From Francisellaceae bacterium (GTDB taxonomy: Bacteria > Pseudomonadota > Gammaproteobacteria > UBA6186 > Azoamicaceae), in NCBI GenBank assembly GCA_028293705.1, contig JAQGOH010000035.1, forward strand, positions 1 through 41,481: a stretch of 41,481 nucleotides of DNA, in the 5' to 3' direction. A program made the translations under genes and the position numbers. The notes under the pieces are model-generated. The model did no database searches, was not told the origin of the DNA, and worked only from the letters and a program-made list of their open reading frames with translations. Position 1 is the first letter of the stretch. Every line of letters starts with the position of its first letter. Shown piece by piece: positions 8,667 through 17,748 of this stretch.

Positions 8667-9734
8667 TTGAAAATTTTAATAGAGAATGATTGTTTATTAA
8701 AAGTATTAAACAATCAAAAAGTCGATAGAACGCCTATTTGGTTAATGCGTCAAGCCGGACGGTATTTACCAGAATATAGAGCAGTGCGTAAAGAAGCAGG
8801 TAATTTTTTAGATCTTTGTAAAACCCCAGTATTAGCGGCTGAAGTGACTTTACAGCCTCTAGCTCGTTTTAAATTAGATGCGGCTATTATTTTTTCTGAT
8901 ATTTTGACCATTCCCGATGCTTATAATTTAGGACTTTCATTTGAAGAAGGTGAAGGGCCTTGTTTTAAACACCCAATACGCACTCAAAATGATGTAAATT
9001 CTCTACCCCATATTCAAGTAGAGGAAAAATTGTATTATGTGATGGATGCCATCCGATTGAGTAAAAAAGCTTTAAATAATAAAGTACCCTTAATTGGTTT
9101 TGCGGGTAGTCCTTGGACGGTTGCCACTTATATGGTTGAAGGAAAATCCTCTAAAAATTTTAGTTTAATTAAAGGGATGTTATATAAAGATCCAGATCTT
9201 TTAAAACAATTATTGCAACATTTAACAACTACTACCATTGATTATTTAAATGCACAGGTAAAAGCAGGTGCGGATTGTCTGATGATTTTTGATACCTGGG
9301 GTGGGATTTTAGATAAAGAAAATTATCTTAAATTTTCCTTAAAATATATGCAAGATATTATTACGGGTCTAAAGAACCAATTAAAAGAAAAAATGGTTCC
9401 TATTACTTTATTTACTAAAAATGGGGGTAGATATTTGAAAGAAATAGCAGCCACCGATTGTAATGGTATTGGACTTGATTGGACTGCTGAAATTAATCAA
9501 GCAAGAAAAGAGATTGATCATAGGGTAGCCTTGCAAGGAAATATTGACCCAGGATTTTTATATGCAACTCCTGCCTTAATTAAAAATAAAGTTGAAAATC
9601 TATTATCTCAATTTGGCAAGAATCCTAGACATATTTTCAATTTAGGGCATGGTATACAACCCGACACCCCAATTGAATCGGTACACGCTTTAATTGAGGC
9701 GGTGCATAGCTTAAGCGCACATTTTTATGAATAA
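8667..9734 (+). CDS. hemE: Uroporphyrinogen decarboxylase
   Basis: Converts uroporphyrinogen III to coproporphyrinogen III in the haem pathway by four decarboxylations, without a cofactor, in the cytoplasm. The product has 355 residues, the usual length. Signature motifs include TPIWLMRQAGRYLPEYR (about residues 22-38, with the substrate-binding Arg residues), IIFSDILTIPDA (the conserved Asp), GFAGSPWTVATYM, FDTWGG, and the C-terminal NLGHGIQPDTP. The start is TTG; the SD is weak (AGG about 12 bases upstream), but the N terminus aligns with known family starts. The yfhL-type ferredoxin gene follows after 24 bases, probably co-transcribed. Confidence 0.96.
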   Translation: MKILIENDCLLKVLNNQKVDRTPIWLMRQAGRYLPEYRAVRKEAGNFLDLCKTPVLAAEVTLQPLARFKLDAAIIFSDILTIPDAYNLGLSFEEGEGPCFKHPIRTQNDVNSLPHIQVEEKLYYVMDAIRLSKKALNNKVPLIGFAGSPWTVATYMVEGKSSKNFSLIKGMLYKDPDLLKQLLQHLTTTTIDYLNAQVKAGADCLMIFDTWGGILDKENYLKFSLKYMQDIITGLKNQLKEKMVPITLFTKNGGRYLKEIAATDCNGIGLDWTAEINQARKEIDHRVALQGNIDPGFLYATPALIKNKVENLLSQFGKNPRHIFNLGHGIQPDTPIESVHALIEAVHSLSAHFYE

Positions 9735-9740
9735 AAGTAA

Positions 9741-10002
<262 letters not shown>

Positions 10003-10004
<2 letters not shown>

Positions 10005-10030
10005 AAAAAAGACCTAATTAATAGGTCTTT
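10003..10030. terminator. Bidirectional terminator between convergent genes
   Basis: Stem GACCTA (10011-10016) / TAGGTC (10022-10027) with an ATTAA loop. It is preceded by an eight-A run, which is a U tract for the reverse transcript, and followed by TTT. It serves the hemE/ferredoxin unit and, more convincingly, the reverse-strand coiled-coil gene. Confidence 0.7.
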
Positions 10031-10058
10031 ATGAAGTCTGGAGGAATACAATCAAAAA

Positions 10059-11600
10059 TTAATTTTTACCTTCACTTCCCCCCAAGGAAGAACTTAATAA
10101 GTGCATTAAAGCTCTACTGGTTTGGGCAACGGTTGAGTCAGCTTTTTCTTCTGCCATTTTGCGGCTTAATTCTTCAGTGTGTCGAGCTTCTTCTGCAATT
10201 ACCGCACGATCGATAGCTAAATTAGCTTTTTCTTCAGCTAATTTGCGTAAATTTCTTTCTGTTTTAATCACATTTTCAATTTTACTTAATTGTTCATGCA
10301 TTTCAGAGACAATTTCTTCTAATTGACGATTCTTAGCAAGCTCTTGCTCGCATACTAATTCTAAACTGGTAGTTTTAGTAGAATAAGAGGCCTCCAGTTG
10401 TTCCGTTTTCTGGGCATACTGACTTTGAATTTGATTCATTTGTTCAGTGTATTGATTTTGAATCTGATTGATTTGTTCAGAATACTGATTCTCTAAATTG
10501 CTAATTTTCTCTTCATATTCACTTTCTAATAATTCCACTTGAAGATAAGCTTCATGAGCTTCTCTAATAGCAATTTTGACCTTATACTCAGCCGATATTT
10601 TTTGTTTTTCTTCAAATTGTCGTCCTAACTCAGATTCTTGTAATTGTTGGGATATCTCTTCAATACGCGCTTGAGCCTCATTCACTGCTTCAAGGGCTTT
10701 TTCTTTTTCTTGAGTTACCAATTCTAAAGAGGCTAAAGTCGTTTTAGTTTGATTTTCGGCATTTTGGCGAGATATTTCTGCTTCTTGTTTTAAACTTTCA
10801 GCAGCATTGGCCCGTTCAAAAGCTTGAATTTTTTCTTTTTCAGCTAAGATTCTAGCAGCTTCAAAATACTGAATTTGTTGCATAATCCGCTTTTCATTAT
10901 TTTCAGCAGTTATTCTTGCATTTTCAGCTATCATAAATTGCTCTAGAGCCGATTTTGCTTTCTCATCAGCGGATAATTTTTGCTCGAAAGCCATTTGTTT
11001 ATCAATTTGACTTTGATTATAACCATTTAAAATCTGGGCTAATTTTTCTTCGGCTTGAATACGAGCCTCATGCTCTTGTTGTTTGATTTGCTCGGTTTGA
11101 GCCAATTGTTCTAATGCATAATGAATTTTATGCTCTGACATTTTTCGTGCTTTAGCTTCTTCCTCACGCATCATCTCAGCGATCCGCGCTTGCTCTTCAA
11201 TTTTACGTACTTTTTCCTCAGCTTCTGTAATTTGATCAAAAGCATCCCGAGCTAATTGTTCTACCAATTGGCGAGGGTTAGACGTTTTTTTGGTATTCGA
11301 TTCATTAGTAAGAGAAGGCTGGCTTGGAAAACGAATATTATTGGTGGGTAGAAAGCCTCCAATGGTTAATCTCGGTTCTTCTTTTAATTCAGTTTCAGGT
11401 TTGCTCATGATTTGAGCTGCAGGAACTGAATCATTTGGATAATTAGCTACAAAGGAGCTTGAATTTTCTTGGCTTTCTTCTTGAGTAACATTATTAATAG
11501 CTTTTTCTAATAAACTAGGTTTCCAAGGTCGATGTTTTAGAAAAACCGATTTCCCCTTAGTATATTTTCCTTTTGTAGAATCCATACTCATACTTTCCAT
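10059..11600 (-). CDS. Long coiled-coil protein of unknown function
   Basis: Not recognised as a named family. The 513-residue product has a polar N-terminal region (about 1-110), including a basic and aromatic stretch LKHRPWKPSLLEKAI near residue 21. An almost unbroken Glu/Ala/Gln-rich coiled coil then runs from about 110 to 500. Residues 362-416 form five tandem 11-residue units, each starting with Tyr. No signal peptide or membrane segment is seen. Three closely spaced ATG codons (residues 1, 4 and 6) follow AAGGAT and GGAAAG, so the exact start is uncertain by a few residues. It stands alone between a terminator and the ABC exporter operon. Long coiled-coil proteins are frequent among Legionella effectors and cytoskeletal scaffolds; either role is only inference. 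Confidence 0.8.
   Translation of the reverse strand: MESMSMDSTKGKYTKGKSVFLKHRPWKPSLLEKAINNVTQEESQENSSSFVANYPNDSVPAAQIMSKPETELKEEPRLTIGGFLPTNNIRFPSQPSLTNESNTKKTSNPRQLVEQLARDAFDQITEAEEKVRKIEEQARIAEMMREEEAKARKMSEHKIHYALEQLAQTEQIKQQEHEARIQAEEKLAQILNGYNQSQIDKQMAFEQKLSADEKAKSALEQFMIAENARITAENNEKRIMQQIQYFEAARILAEKEKIQAFERANAAESLKQEAEISRQNAENQTKTTLASLELVTQEKEKALEAVNEAQARIEEISQQLQESELGRQFEEKQKISAEYKVKIAIREAHEAYLQVELLESEYEEKISNLENQYSEQINQIQNQYTEQMNQIQSQYAQKTEQLEASYSTKTTSLELVCEQELAKNRQLEEIVSEMHEQLSKIENVIKTERNLRKLAEEKANLAIDRAVIAEEARHTEELSRKMAEEKADSTVAQTSRALMHLLSSSLGGSEGKN
10353..10517 (-). repeat. Five tandem 33-bp units coding hendecad repeats
   Basis: Codons 362-416 of the coiled-coil gene encode YEEKISNLENQ, YSEQINQIQNQ, YTEQMNQIQSQ, YAQKTEQLEAS and YSTKTTSLELV. 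Units two and three are the most alike at both protein and DNA level. An 11-residue period favours a straight or slightly right-handed coiled coil. Confidence 0.75.
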
Positions 11601-11685
11601 ATCCTTATGTTAAGTTTGCAAATTAAGTCTTTTAATTTAGTTTAGAACATATACAAAGAATATCAACTGACTTGAGCCTATAATG

Positions 11686-13056
11686 CTATAGGATTTTTCG
11701 GGTTCGTGCTTTATTGATAAACCACCCAAAACCTAGAAAAATAAGGGGGTTCAAATAGGGAAAAAAGTAATTATGAAAAAAACGCGAATATGGGTTAGGA
11801 ATAAACTCTATATCAATCGCAACATTTCTAGTCAATTTGCTTAAGGGTAAGTCCACACTTAACCATTGAAATAAATTGAGGGCAAAAGACTTATTACCAT
11901 AATTATCAAAGGTTCTATTGCTTAAAAATTGAGTGTTTCCCAAAATAACGATCCTTTGCTCCTTTTTAAGATCATCAAGCTCTCGAGTTAAAGTGTATCC
12001 TATAGTAAAAGGCCCTTGCTGGGTATTTTGTTTATTCATGCTTAGATCATAATCTTCTAATTGAGTTTTTTGATGAGTACTCAGTAAAGTATTTATTTTA
12101 AAATTTCCAAAGTCAGGGTTTTGAGCTAAGGGCAATTTTTCTAAAGGGATAGCAAAGGGAAATAAGATAAATTGATTTAAATTATTAAAAATTGGATGAG
12201 GTTCAAATCCCGAAATTAAGGTAATACCAGGATGGGGAGTGCCTAATTTTTCGCCTTGTTTGTCTAAAATAATACTAGCTTTAAAAGCTATTCCTAAAGA
12301 GTCAGTTAAAGCGCGCCACTCGGTAGCCATTTTGTCATCGATTAAAAAAAGTAAATTTTCCCCTTTCTGTAAATATTGATTAATTAAATCTAGTTCAAAG
12401 GCTAAAGGAGCCGTTTTTGGGGCGTTAATGACTAATAAAGTGGTGTTATCAGGAATCAGGTCTAAATTACTCGATTGAAAATTAACTTCGCTCATGTGCA
12501 TATTTAATAGACTTAATTGCTGGGTGAAACTATTAAGATCTAGTTTGCCTTTTCCAAAAGGATCTGGCTCATTATGTCCCCCAAAAAAAACTATCCATTG
12601 TTCTTGATGATTGATAAGTTGATATACGTAATTTGCAAAAATTTCTTCGTTAAGATTAACCTCATCTAAATCGATGATTTTTTGTTCATTTTTAAAACTA
12701 ATTCTTAAACTATTTAAAGGCAGGTCTTGGTTACTAAAGTTTTTCAAAACCGGGGGATTGATACTTAGCTTGACTAAGGGATTAATTTGAGAGAAAGCAT
12801 TAATGAGGAGGGAACTGCGATTTTCAAGAATATCATCCTTGGTAAATAATTCGATATTTAAAGGCTCTTTGATGGTATCTAATATCATTAAACTTTGGGG
12901 TGTTAAAGTGTTAGTGTGGTTAAGCGTTAAATCCCAGATGAATTGATTCTTAAAACTAAAATAAGCCCCACCCCCTATAATTAAAGGGAAAGCTAAAAAA
13001 AATATCCAGGATAAATGGGGTTTAAAATTTTTTTTAAACATAGGATTTACATCCAT
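11686..13056 (-). CDS. GldG-like ABC exporter accessory membrane protein
   Basis: A 456-residue protein with one N-terminal transmembrane helix (about residues 14-32), a large extracytoplasmic domain and a C-terminal membrane helix (about 430-450). The central region contains a stretch like those in GldG / ABC_transp_aux proteins (WIVFFGGHNEPDP near residue 153 and LLVINAPKTAPL near 208), a fold related to ThuA/glutamine-amidotransferase-like domains. It overlaps the permease gene by 23 bases and is the last gene of the ATPase-permease-GldG operon. The cargo is unknown. In Bacteroidetes these proteins were linked to gliding, but homologues occur widely in non-gliding bacteria. Confidence 0.85.
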   Translation of the reverse strand: MDVNPMFKKNFKPHLSWIFFLAFPLIIGGGAYFSFKNQFIWDLTLNHTNTLTPQSLMILDTIKEPLNIELFTKDDILENRSSLLINAFSQINPLVKLSINPPVLKNFSNQDLPLNSLRISFKNEQKIIDLDEVNLNEEIFANYVYQLINHQEQWIVFFGGHNEPDPFGKGKLDLNSFTQQLSLLNMHMSEVNFQSSNLDLIPDNTTLLVINAPKTAPLAFELDLINQYLQKGENLLFLIDDKMATEWRALTDSLGIAFKASIILDKQGEKLGTPHPGITLISGFEPHPIFNNLNQFILFPFAIPLEKLPLAQNPDFGNFKINTLLSTHQKTQLEDYDLSMNKQNTQQGPFTIGYTLTRELDDLKKEQRIVILGNTQFLSNRTFDNYGNKSFALNLFQWLSVDLPLSKLTRNVAIDIEFIPNPYSRFFHNYFFPYLNPLIFLGFGWFINKARTRKIL

Positions 13057-13780
13057 TAAAGTGGCGTTTAATTTGCCAATGGCTCATTACTAAAAAGCTT
13101 AAACTTAATGTGATGAAGTAGAATAAATCATGTGTGCTGAATAAACCGTTTAATCCATTTTTAAGATGGTATAAAAAGGCAAATTCTTTAAAAGATTTTA
13201 GTAACCATTCACCAAGACAAATGCTTAGAAATACCAGTAAAGTGATAAAAGCTGCTATCCAAGGTTCTTGATTTAAAGAAGAAATAAAAATCCCTATACT
13301 AATTAAAGTGCTCAAAGCCATGCTTATAAAGAATAGCCCCACTAAAAACTGTCCCCAGTCTAAGCTGCCACTTATTAAAATAGAAATTGGCATTAAAGAA
13401 GCTGAACTTAAAAAAATAAAAAACACAGCCAAAAGACTTAAAAATTTAGCCACTATCAATTCTGTCACTGAAATAGGTGAAAGATGGTATAAAATCAAGG
13501 TATTGTTTTTTTTTTCGCTACTAATACTATTCATAGTGAATATAGGTAAAATCAATAAGAATAGAAAAATACTCCATGCTAAAAATGGATGAACCACTTC
13601 TTCGGTGATACCGAATAAACTATTTTTTTGAATTAAACTCGCTTGTAAGCGATAAGTATAATCTTGCATCAGCCAACGAAATAAAAATCCCATAATAGAA
13701 GTAAAAAAGGCTAGTATGTATAATCCCTTTGCATAGAGAAATATTCTTTTTAATTCATTCTTAATAATTAATTTTATCAT
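13034..13780 (-). CDS. ABC-2 type permease (GldF-like)
   Basis: A 248-residue integral membrane protein with about six hydrophobic helices (about residues 18-38, 68-86, 105-130, 142-165, 172-192 and 218-236). The pattern with [21 protein letters not shown] near residue 85 is typical of ABC-2 permeases of the NosY/GldF type. Its ATG overlaps the ATPase stop codon by four bases, and its end overlaps the GldG-like gene. Presumably it forms a dimer driven by the upstream ATPase. Confidence 0.88.
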   Translation of the reverse strand: MIKLIIKNELKRIFLYAKGLYILAFFTSIMGFLFRWLMQDYTYRLQASLIQKNSLFGITEEVVHPFLAWSIFLFLLILPIFTMNSISSEKKNNTLILYHLSPISVTELIVAKFLSLLAVFFIFLSSASLMPISILISGSLDWGQFLVGLFFISMALSTLISIGIFISSLNQEPWIAAFITLLVFLSICLGEWLLKSFKEFAFLYHLKNGLNGLFSTHDLFYFITLSLSFLVMSHWQIKRHFNGCKSYV

Positions 13781-14529
13781 AATATTGCTTTTGCCTCGCC
13801 AGTAGAATTAGAAGTGGTAAAAATCGTTTCAGAAAAGAGGTTTGGATCTTGAATGCTTACAGGAGAATTTAGGGTTTGCAATGAGGGTTGAGGTTGATTT
13901 TTTGAATACAATAAAGCATGTAAACTTAAAGTCGTCATCATTTCTATCTGATGGGTAGAAATAAGGATAATAGAATTGGATTTTATTTCTTTAAGATAAT
14001 TAATTAAAATTTGGGCTTGGTAGGGATCAAGATGAGCGGTTGGTTCGTCTAATAGTAAAAGTTTAGGCTCATGGATTAAGGCTTGAATAAGTCCCAATCG
14101 TTGTTGAGTCCCAAGCGATAAGGTTTTTATGGATTGCTGTTGATTATTACCTAATTCAAATCTTTCAATCCAATTCTGGATTACAGTGGAAGAAATAGCT
14201 TTATATTTTTTGCGCAAGGAAGCAATAAATTCTAAATATTCTTTGACAGTTAGTTCAGGATAAAGGGGAAGCTTTTCGGGTAAATAACCAATTTGGCTCT
14301 TAAAGTCCTCATAAACCAGAGAGTAAATTGACTGATTAATAAAAATTGAACCATGTGTTGGCTGTATTAATCCGGCCAATAATTTAAGGGTGGTCGATTT
14401 CCCGGTTCCATTCGCACCAATTAAGAGTAAGGGCTTATTTATCTCTAAATTTAAGTTAATTGACTTAACTATAGGTTTTTCACCATAATGAAAAGAAACT
14501 TGGTCAAGTTTCAAATAAAAATTTTCCAT
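13777..14529 (-). CDS. ABC transporter ATP-binding protein (GldA/NosF-like)
   Basis: A 250-residue nucleotide-binding subunit. Visible motifs are Walker [10 protein letters not shown] (near residue 39), a Q-loop region [19 protein letters not shown], the signature [11 protein letters not shown] (near 138), Walker [14 protein letters not shown] (near 158) and the switch His in STHQ. The domain is complete and expected to be active. It is the first gene of a three-gene reverse-strand operon with the permease and GldG-like genes, and diverges from the desaturase gene. TATAAT lies just upstream of its start without a convincing -35 box. Confidence 0.93.
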   Translation of the reverse strand: MENFYLKLDQVSFHYGEKPIVKSINLNLEINKPLLLIGANGTGKSTTLKLLAGLIQPTHGSIFINQSIYSLVYEDFKSQIGYLPEKLPLYPELTVKEYLEFIASLRKKYKAISSTVIQNWIERFELGNNQQQSIKTLSLGTQQRLGLIQALIHEPKLLLLDEPTAHLDPYQAQILINYLKEIKSNSIILISTHQIEMMTTLSLHALLYSKNQPQPSLQTLNSPVSIQDPNLFSETIFTTSNSTGEAKAIL

Positions 14530-14649
14530 AAAACCAATTATAAGTGTAAAAACACGTTTAAGAAAATATAAAACTACTATACAATACGTAAACTATAATT
14601 AATGTAACGAATTTTAAATTTTTCTCCTCAAAAATAAGGGGTATTCAAC

Positions 14650-15831
14650 ATGTTTTACGGCCTATTAGATTTACCATGGTGGGGTTTTATCGTAGTTACC
14701 CTAATTATGACGCATATCACAATTGCCTGTGTCACTATCTATCTACATCGCCACCAAGCGCACCGTTCCTTAGAACTACATCCAATAGCCAGTCATTTCT
14801 TCCGATTTTGGTTATGGCTTACCACCGGGATGGTAACGAAAGAATGGGCGGCTATTCATCGTAAGCACCATGCCAAATGTGAAACCATTGAAGATCCTCA
14901 TAGTCCTGTTGTATTAGGTATCTCAACGGTTATGTGGCAAGGGGCAGAATTATACCGAGCTGAATCTCGCAATCAAGAAACCCTAGAGCGTTTTGGACAT
15001 GGTACGCCTGATGATTGGCTCGAAAGAAATTTATATACGCCTTATTCGGCCAAAGGCATCGTGATAATGATGATAATAGACTTATTATTGTTTGGCGTAC
15101 CCGGTATTACTATATGGTCGGTTCAAATGGCTTGGATCCCATTTTTTGCCGCTGGGGTTGTCAATGGCTTAGGGCATTATTGGGGATATCGTAATATTGA
15201 GTGTCCAGATGCGGCTACTAATCTATTCCCCTGGGGGATTTTAATTGGGGGAGAAGAATTACATAATAATCATCATGCCTACCCTACCTCGGCCAAGCTT
15301 TCTAACCGTTGGTTCGAATTTGATATAGGCTGGCTATATATTAGAATCTTATCTATCTTAAAATTAGCGAAAGTTAAAAGAGTCGCTCCTCAAGCCTCTA
15401 TTGTGTCTGGAAAAGGCTTGATTGATGGAGATACTTTAAAAGCGATTATTGCTAACCGTTTCCATGTATTGACTCAATATTCTAAAGAGGTGATTTTACC
15501 AGTTTTAGTACAAGAAAAAGATCGGTTAAGCCTCTTGGGTAAATTTACTTTTAGGAAGGCGAAAGCGGCTTTAGTGCGTGAAACCTCTTTGCTAGACGAG
15601 ACTGATCAAGTTCAGATAGAAAATTTATTGCAGCAAAATAAATCTTTAGAAGTGGTTTATCAGTTCCGTAAACGTTTACAAGAAATTTGGGGTCGCACTA
15701 CTGCTAACCAAAAAGAATTGATCGATGCTTTGCATGAATGGTGTCAACAAGCAGAACGTACTGGTATTAAAAAACTTCAAGATTTTACTCGTTATTTAAA
15801 AGGGTATTCTTTGAATGGCAAGGCCCAGTAA
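14650..15831 (+). CDS. desA: Membrane fatty acid desaturase (DesA/delta-9 type)
   Basis: A di-iron integral membrane enzyme of 393 residues that introduces a cis double bond into acyl chains, adjusting membrane fluidity. The three histidine boxes are intact: HRHQAH (33-38), HRKHH (70-74) and HNNHH (205-209). Hydrophobic helices lie at about residues 10-30 and 133-175. The catalytic part ends near residue 240. About 150 further residues form a soluble, helix-rich tail, also found in DesA proteins of Pseudomonas and relatives. AAGGGG lies upstream of the ATG. It is a single-gene unit closed by a strong terminator. Confidence 0.93.
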   Translation: MFYGLLDLPWWGFIVVTLIMTHITIACVTIYLHRHQAHRSLELHPIASHFFRFWLWLTTGMVTKEWAAIHRKHHAKCETIEDPHSPVVLGISTVMWQGAELYRAESRNQETLERFGHGTPDDWLERNLYTPYSAKGIVIMMIIDLLLFGVPGITIWSVQMAWIPFFAAGVVNGLGHYWGYRNIECPDAATNLFPWGILIGGEELHNNHHAYPTSAKLSNRWFEFDIGWLYIRILSILKLAKVKRVAPQASIVSGKGLIDGDTLKAIIANRFHVLTQYSKEVILPVLVQEKDRLSLLGKFTFRKAKAALVRETSLLDETDQVQIENLLQQNKSLEVVYQFRKRLQEIWGRTTANQKELIDALHEWCQQAERTGIKKLQDFTRYLKGYSLNGKAQ

Positions 15832-15863
15832 CTGCCCTTAGTTTGGTTAAGGTTTAAGTAAAT

Positions 15864-15898
15864 AATAAAGGCTATTTTTTAATAGCCTTTATTTTTTT
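15864..15898 (+). terminator. Rho-independent terminator after desA
   Basis: A 13-base perfect stem (15864-15876 with 15881-15893, core AAAGGCTATT / AATAGCCTTT), a four-T loop and a following T run. It lies 33 bases after the desaturase stop codon. Confidence 0.9.
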
Positions 15899-15963
15899 AA
15901 ACTTTAATTTTAATATATTCTTCGATTATAACTATTAAAGTTTAAAAGACTGAAGAGAATTTT

Positions 15964-16752
15964 ATGAGTGTTATCGAGGTTACCCTATTATTATTTTTTC
16001 TCGCTTGGTTTGCAGGAGGGGTAGGTTCATTAACAGGATTAGGCGGGGGCTTAATTATCATACCTTTATTAGGCCTTTTAAATATCGATATGCATCAGGC
16101 CATGGGGGCAGGCCTTATGGTAAGTTTAAGTAATTCTTTAATGGCCTCTATTATTTTTAATCGTTCTAAACTCGTTCATCTTAAGCTTGGGATTTTTTTA
16201 GAAACGGCTACAGCATTAGGTGCTTTAATAGCAGGATTTTTTCTAAATTATTTATCTATAAAATGGGCAGCCTATCTTTTAGGCAGTCTTATGTTCATAG
16301 CCATAGGGTCTTCTATTTATTTTGAAAAGAAAAAGACTCAAGAGCTTAGTCTAAGCCCAGATTATTTCAACAAAAAATTGCCCAGCAAAAAATTAGGGAT
16401 GAGTTGGATTTTAATGGTATGTTCTGGCAGCTTATCCGCTTTATTAGGAATTGGTTCCGGATCTTTAAAAGTACTCGCTATGGATTTAATTTTGGGTGTG
16501 CCTTATAAGATTTCAGCTGCAACTAGTAATTTTATGATAGGGATAACAACCACAGTAAGTCTTGGGGCTTATGTGGCGAATGGATTTATTAATTTTCAGT
16601 TAATTGCCCCGACAATTTTAGGAGCCGCTTTTGGATCCTGGATGGGGTCAAATTTTTTGATTAAAGCACCTACTAGAATTTTAAGAAATATTTTTAATTT
16701 AATTATATTAATCTTAGCTCTTGAGCTGTTTAAAAAAGGATTTTCAAGTTAA
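15964..16752 (+). CDS. TauE/SafE family membrane permease (probable sulfite/anion exporter)
   Basis: A 262-residue integral membrane protein with two homologous halves. Each half carries a glycine-rich motif: SLTGLGGGLIIIPLL near residue 22 and ALLGIGSGSLKVLAM near 160. About seven or eight hydrophobic helices are visible. The family exports sulfite, sulfoacetate or related small organosulfur anions; the substrate here cannot be told. The stop overlaps the next start (TAATG), so the pair is translationally coupled to the DUF1634 gene. That arrangement is common for this subfamily. Confidence 0.88.
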   Translation: MSVIEVTLLLFFLAWFAGGVGSLTGLGGGLIIIPLLGLLNIDMHQAMGAGLMVSLSNSLMASIIFNRSKLVHLKLGIFLETATALGALIAGFFLNYLSIKWAAYLLGSLMFIAIGSSIYFEKKKTQELSLSPDYFNKKLPSKKLGMSWILMVCSGSLSALLGIGSGSLKVLAMDLILGVPYKISAATSNFMIGITTTVSLGAYVANGFINFQLIAPTILGAAFGSWMGSNFLIKAPTRILRNIFNLIILILALELFKKGFSS

Positions 16753-17102
16753 TGTCCATTCAAAATAAAATAATCATTCAGACTCATAAAGTATTAGATA
16801 AATTAATTTTTATAAGTTTTGCTTTGATATTGCTAGCGAGTTTTATTTATTTAATAAATCATGGTTTAGAACCATTTAATAAATTAGATAGTAATTTCAA
16901 TTTCACCATTAAGGTGTTTTCTTACCAATCATTTTTAGAGTTAAAATTAGCGATGTTAGGGTTTTATCTTCTTATAGGGGTACAAATATCGAGGTTAATT
17001 TTAATTGGCTTGAATTTTTATTTTGAAAATAATTATAAGTATAGCGTCTTAGTTATTATTGTGGTGGGTTTGTTAATAGGAAGCCTTAGCAAAATGTTCT
17101 AA
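16752..17102 (+). CDS. DUF1634 family membrane protein
   Basis: A 116-residue protein with three hydrophobic helices (about residues 17-35, 62-84 and 95-114). Such proteins are usually encoded immediately after a TauE/SafE permease, as here, and are presumed accessory subunits. The function is unknown. It converges on rpmG. A weak inverted repeat (GAAATATT / AATATTTC, 17113-17130) follows without a T tract. Confidence 0.75.
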   Translation: MSIQNKIIIQTHKVLDKLIFISFALILLASFIYLINHGLEPFNKLDSNFNFTIKVFSYQSFLELKLAMLGFYLLIGVQISRLILIGLNFYFENNYKYSVLVIIVVGLLIGSLSKMF

Positions 17103-17149
17103 GGAATACAGAGAAATATTAAAATATTTCCCTGCATAATAATCAAAAA

Positions 17150-17323
17150 TTATTTTAAGCGCTTTTCAACGAATAAGACATGTTGTCTGATTTTTTTATC
17201 AAACATTTTAAATTCTAATTTTCGTCCTAACTTAGGGTTTTTTTTACGGGTGTAAAAAGTTCCAGTGCCAGCAGTGGATTCTAATTTAATCAACACACCT
17301 TTCTTAGATTTCTTGCCTGCCAT
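17150..17323 (-). CDS. rpmG: 50S ribosomal protein L33
   Basis: A 57-residue ORF starting MAGKKSKKGVLIKLES. It contains the L33 core STAGTGTFYTRKKNP and ends KKIRQHVLFVEKRLK, as in gammaproteobacterial L33. The four zinc-binding cysteines are absent, so this is the zinc-independent (C-) paralogue type. It lies two bases downstream of rpmB, with GAGGCG inside the rpmB end as its SD. The rpmB-rpmG pair is conserved in gammaproteobacteria. Confidence 0.95.
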   Translation of the reverse strand: MAGKKSKKGVLIKLESTAGTGTFYTRKKNPKLGRKLEFKMFDKKIRQHVLFVEKRLK

Positions 17324-17325
17324 TT

Positions 17326-17556
17326 TTAATTCGCCTCTTTAGATTTTTTTAATTTGTCTAATACAGCTTCTATGCCATATTTATCGATAGTCCGAAGTCC
17401 CTTACTAGAAACCCGTAATCTAACTGACCGACCTTGAATTTCAAAATTATGCCAATGTAAATTAGGTAAGAATCGACGACGCGTCTTACGATTAGAATGG
17501 GAAACATTGTTCCCAGACATTGGGCCTTTGCCTGTAACTTCACACACTCTTGACAT
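17326..17556 (-). CDS. rpmB: 50S ribosomal protein L28
   Basis: A 76-residue ribosomal protein beginning [20 protein letters not shown], the standard L28 N terminus, and containing [13 protein letters not shown]. The start at 17556 is chosen over an upstream in-frame Met (17568), since the upstream residues contain the SD (GGAG, about six bases before 17556) and the shorter form matches the family. Confidence 0.97.
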   Translation of the reverse strand: MSRVCEVTGKGPMSGNNVSHSNRKTRRRFLPNLHWHNFEIQGRSVRLRVSSKGLRTIDKYGIEAVLDKLKKSKEAN

Positions 17557-17675
17557 GGCTCGCTCCAACTTTATGAGAGTATAATTTCTGAAAGATTGAC
17601 TGTTTAATTTCTCTAAATTATGACCTTATATCAAAATTGCTCACTATTAGCAAGTCTTTCTTAATAGAATATACC

Positions 17676-17704
17676 TTTTCATTAAAGTAAAGGATAGGTA
17701 TAAT
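17676..17704 (+). promoter_or_regulatory. Candidate promoter of the traT-like gene
   Basis: TTTTCA (17676-17681), a 17-base spacer and a perfect TATAAT (17699-17704). Transcription would start near 17711, giving a leader of about 38 bases. Confidence 0.5.
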
Positions 17705-17748
17705 CGTTCTTCAATTATAGGTTACCCGTAAAGGGGTGGGAGTTCTTC

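Noticed and set aside
17113-17130. Inverted repeat GAAATATT/AATATTTC as a terminator between the DUF1634 gene and rpmG
   Set aside because: AT-only stem with almost no loop and no T tract on either strand; evidence too weak for a separate call.
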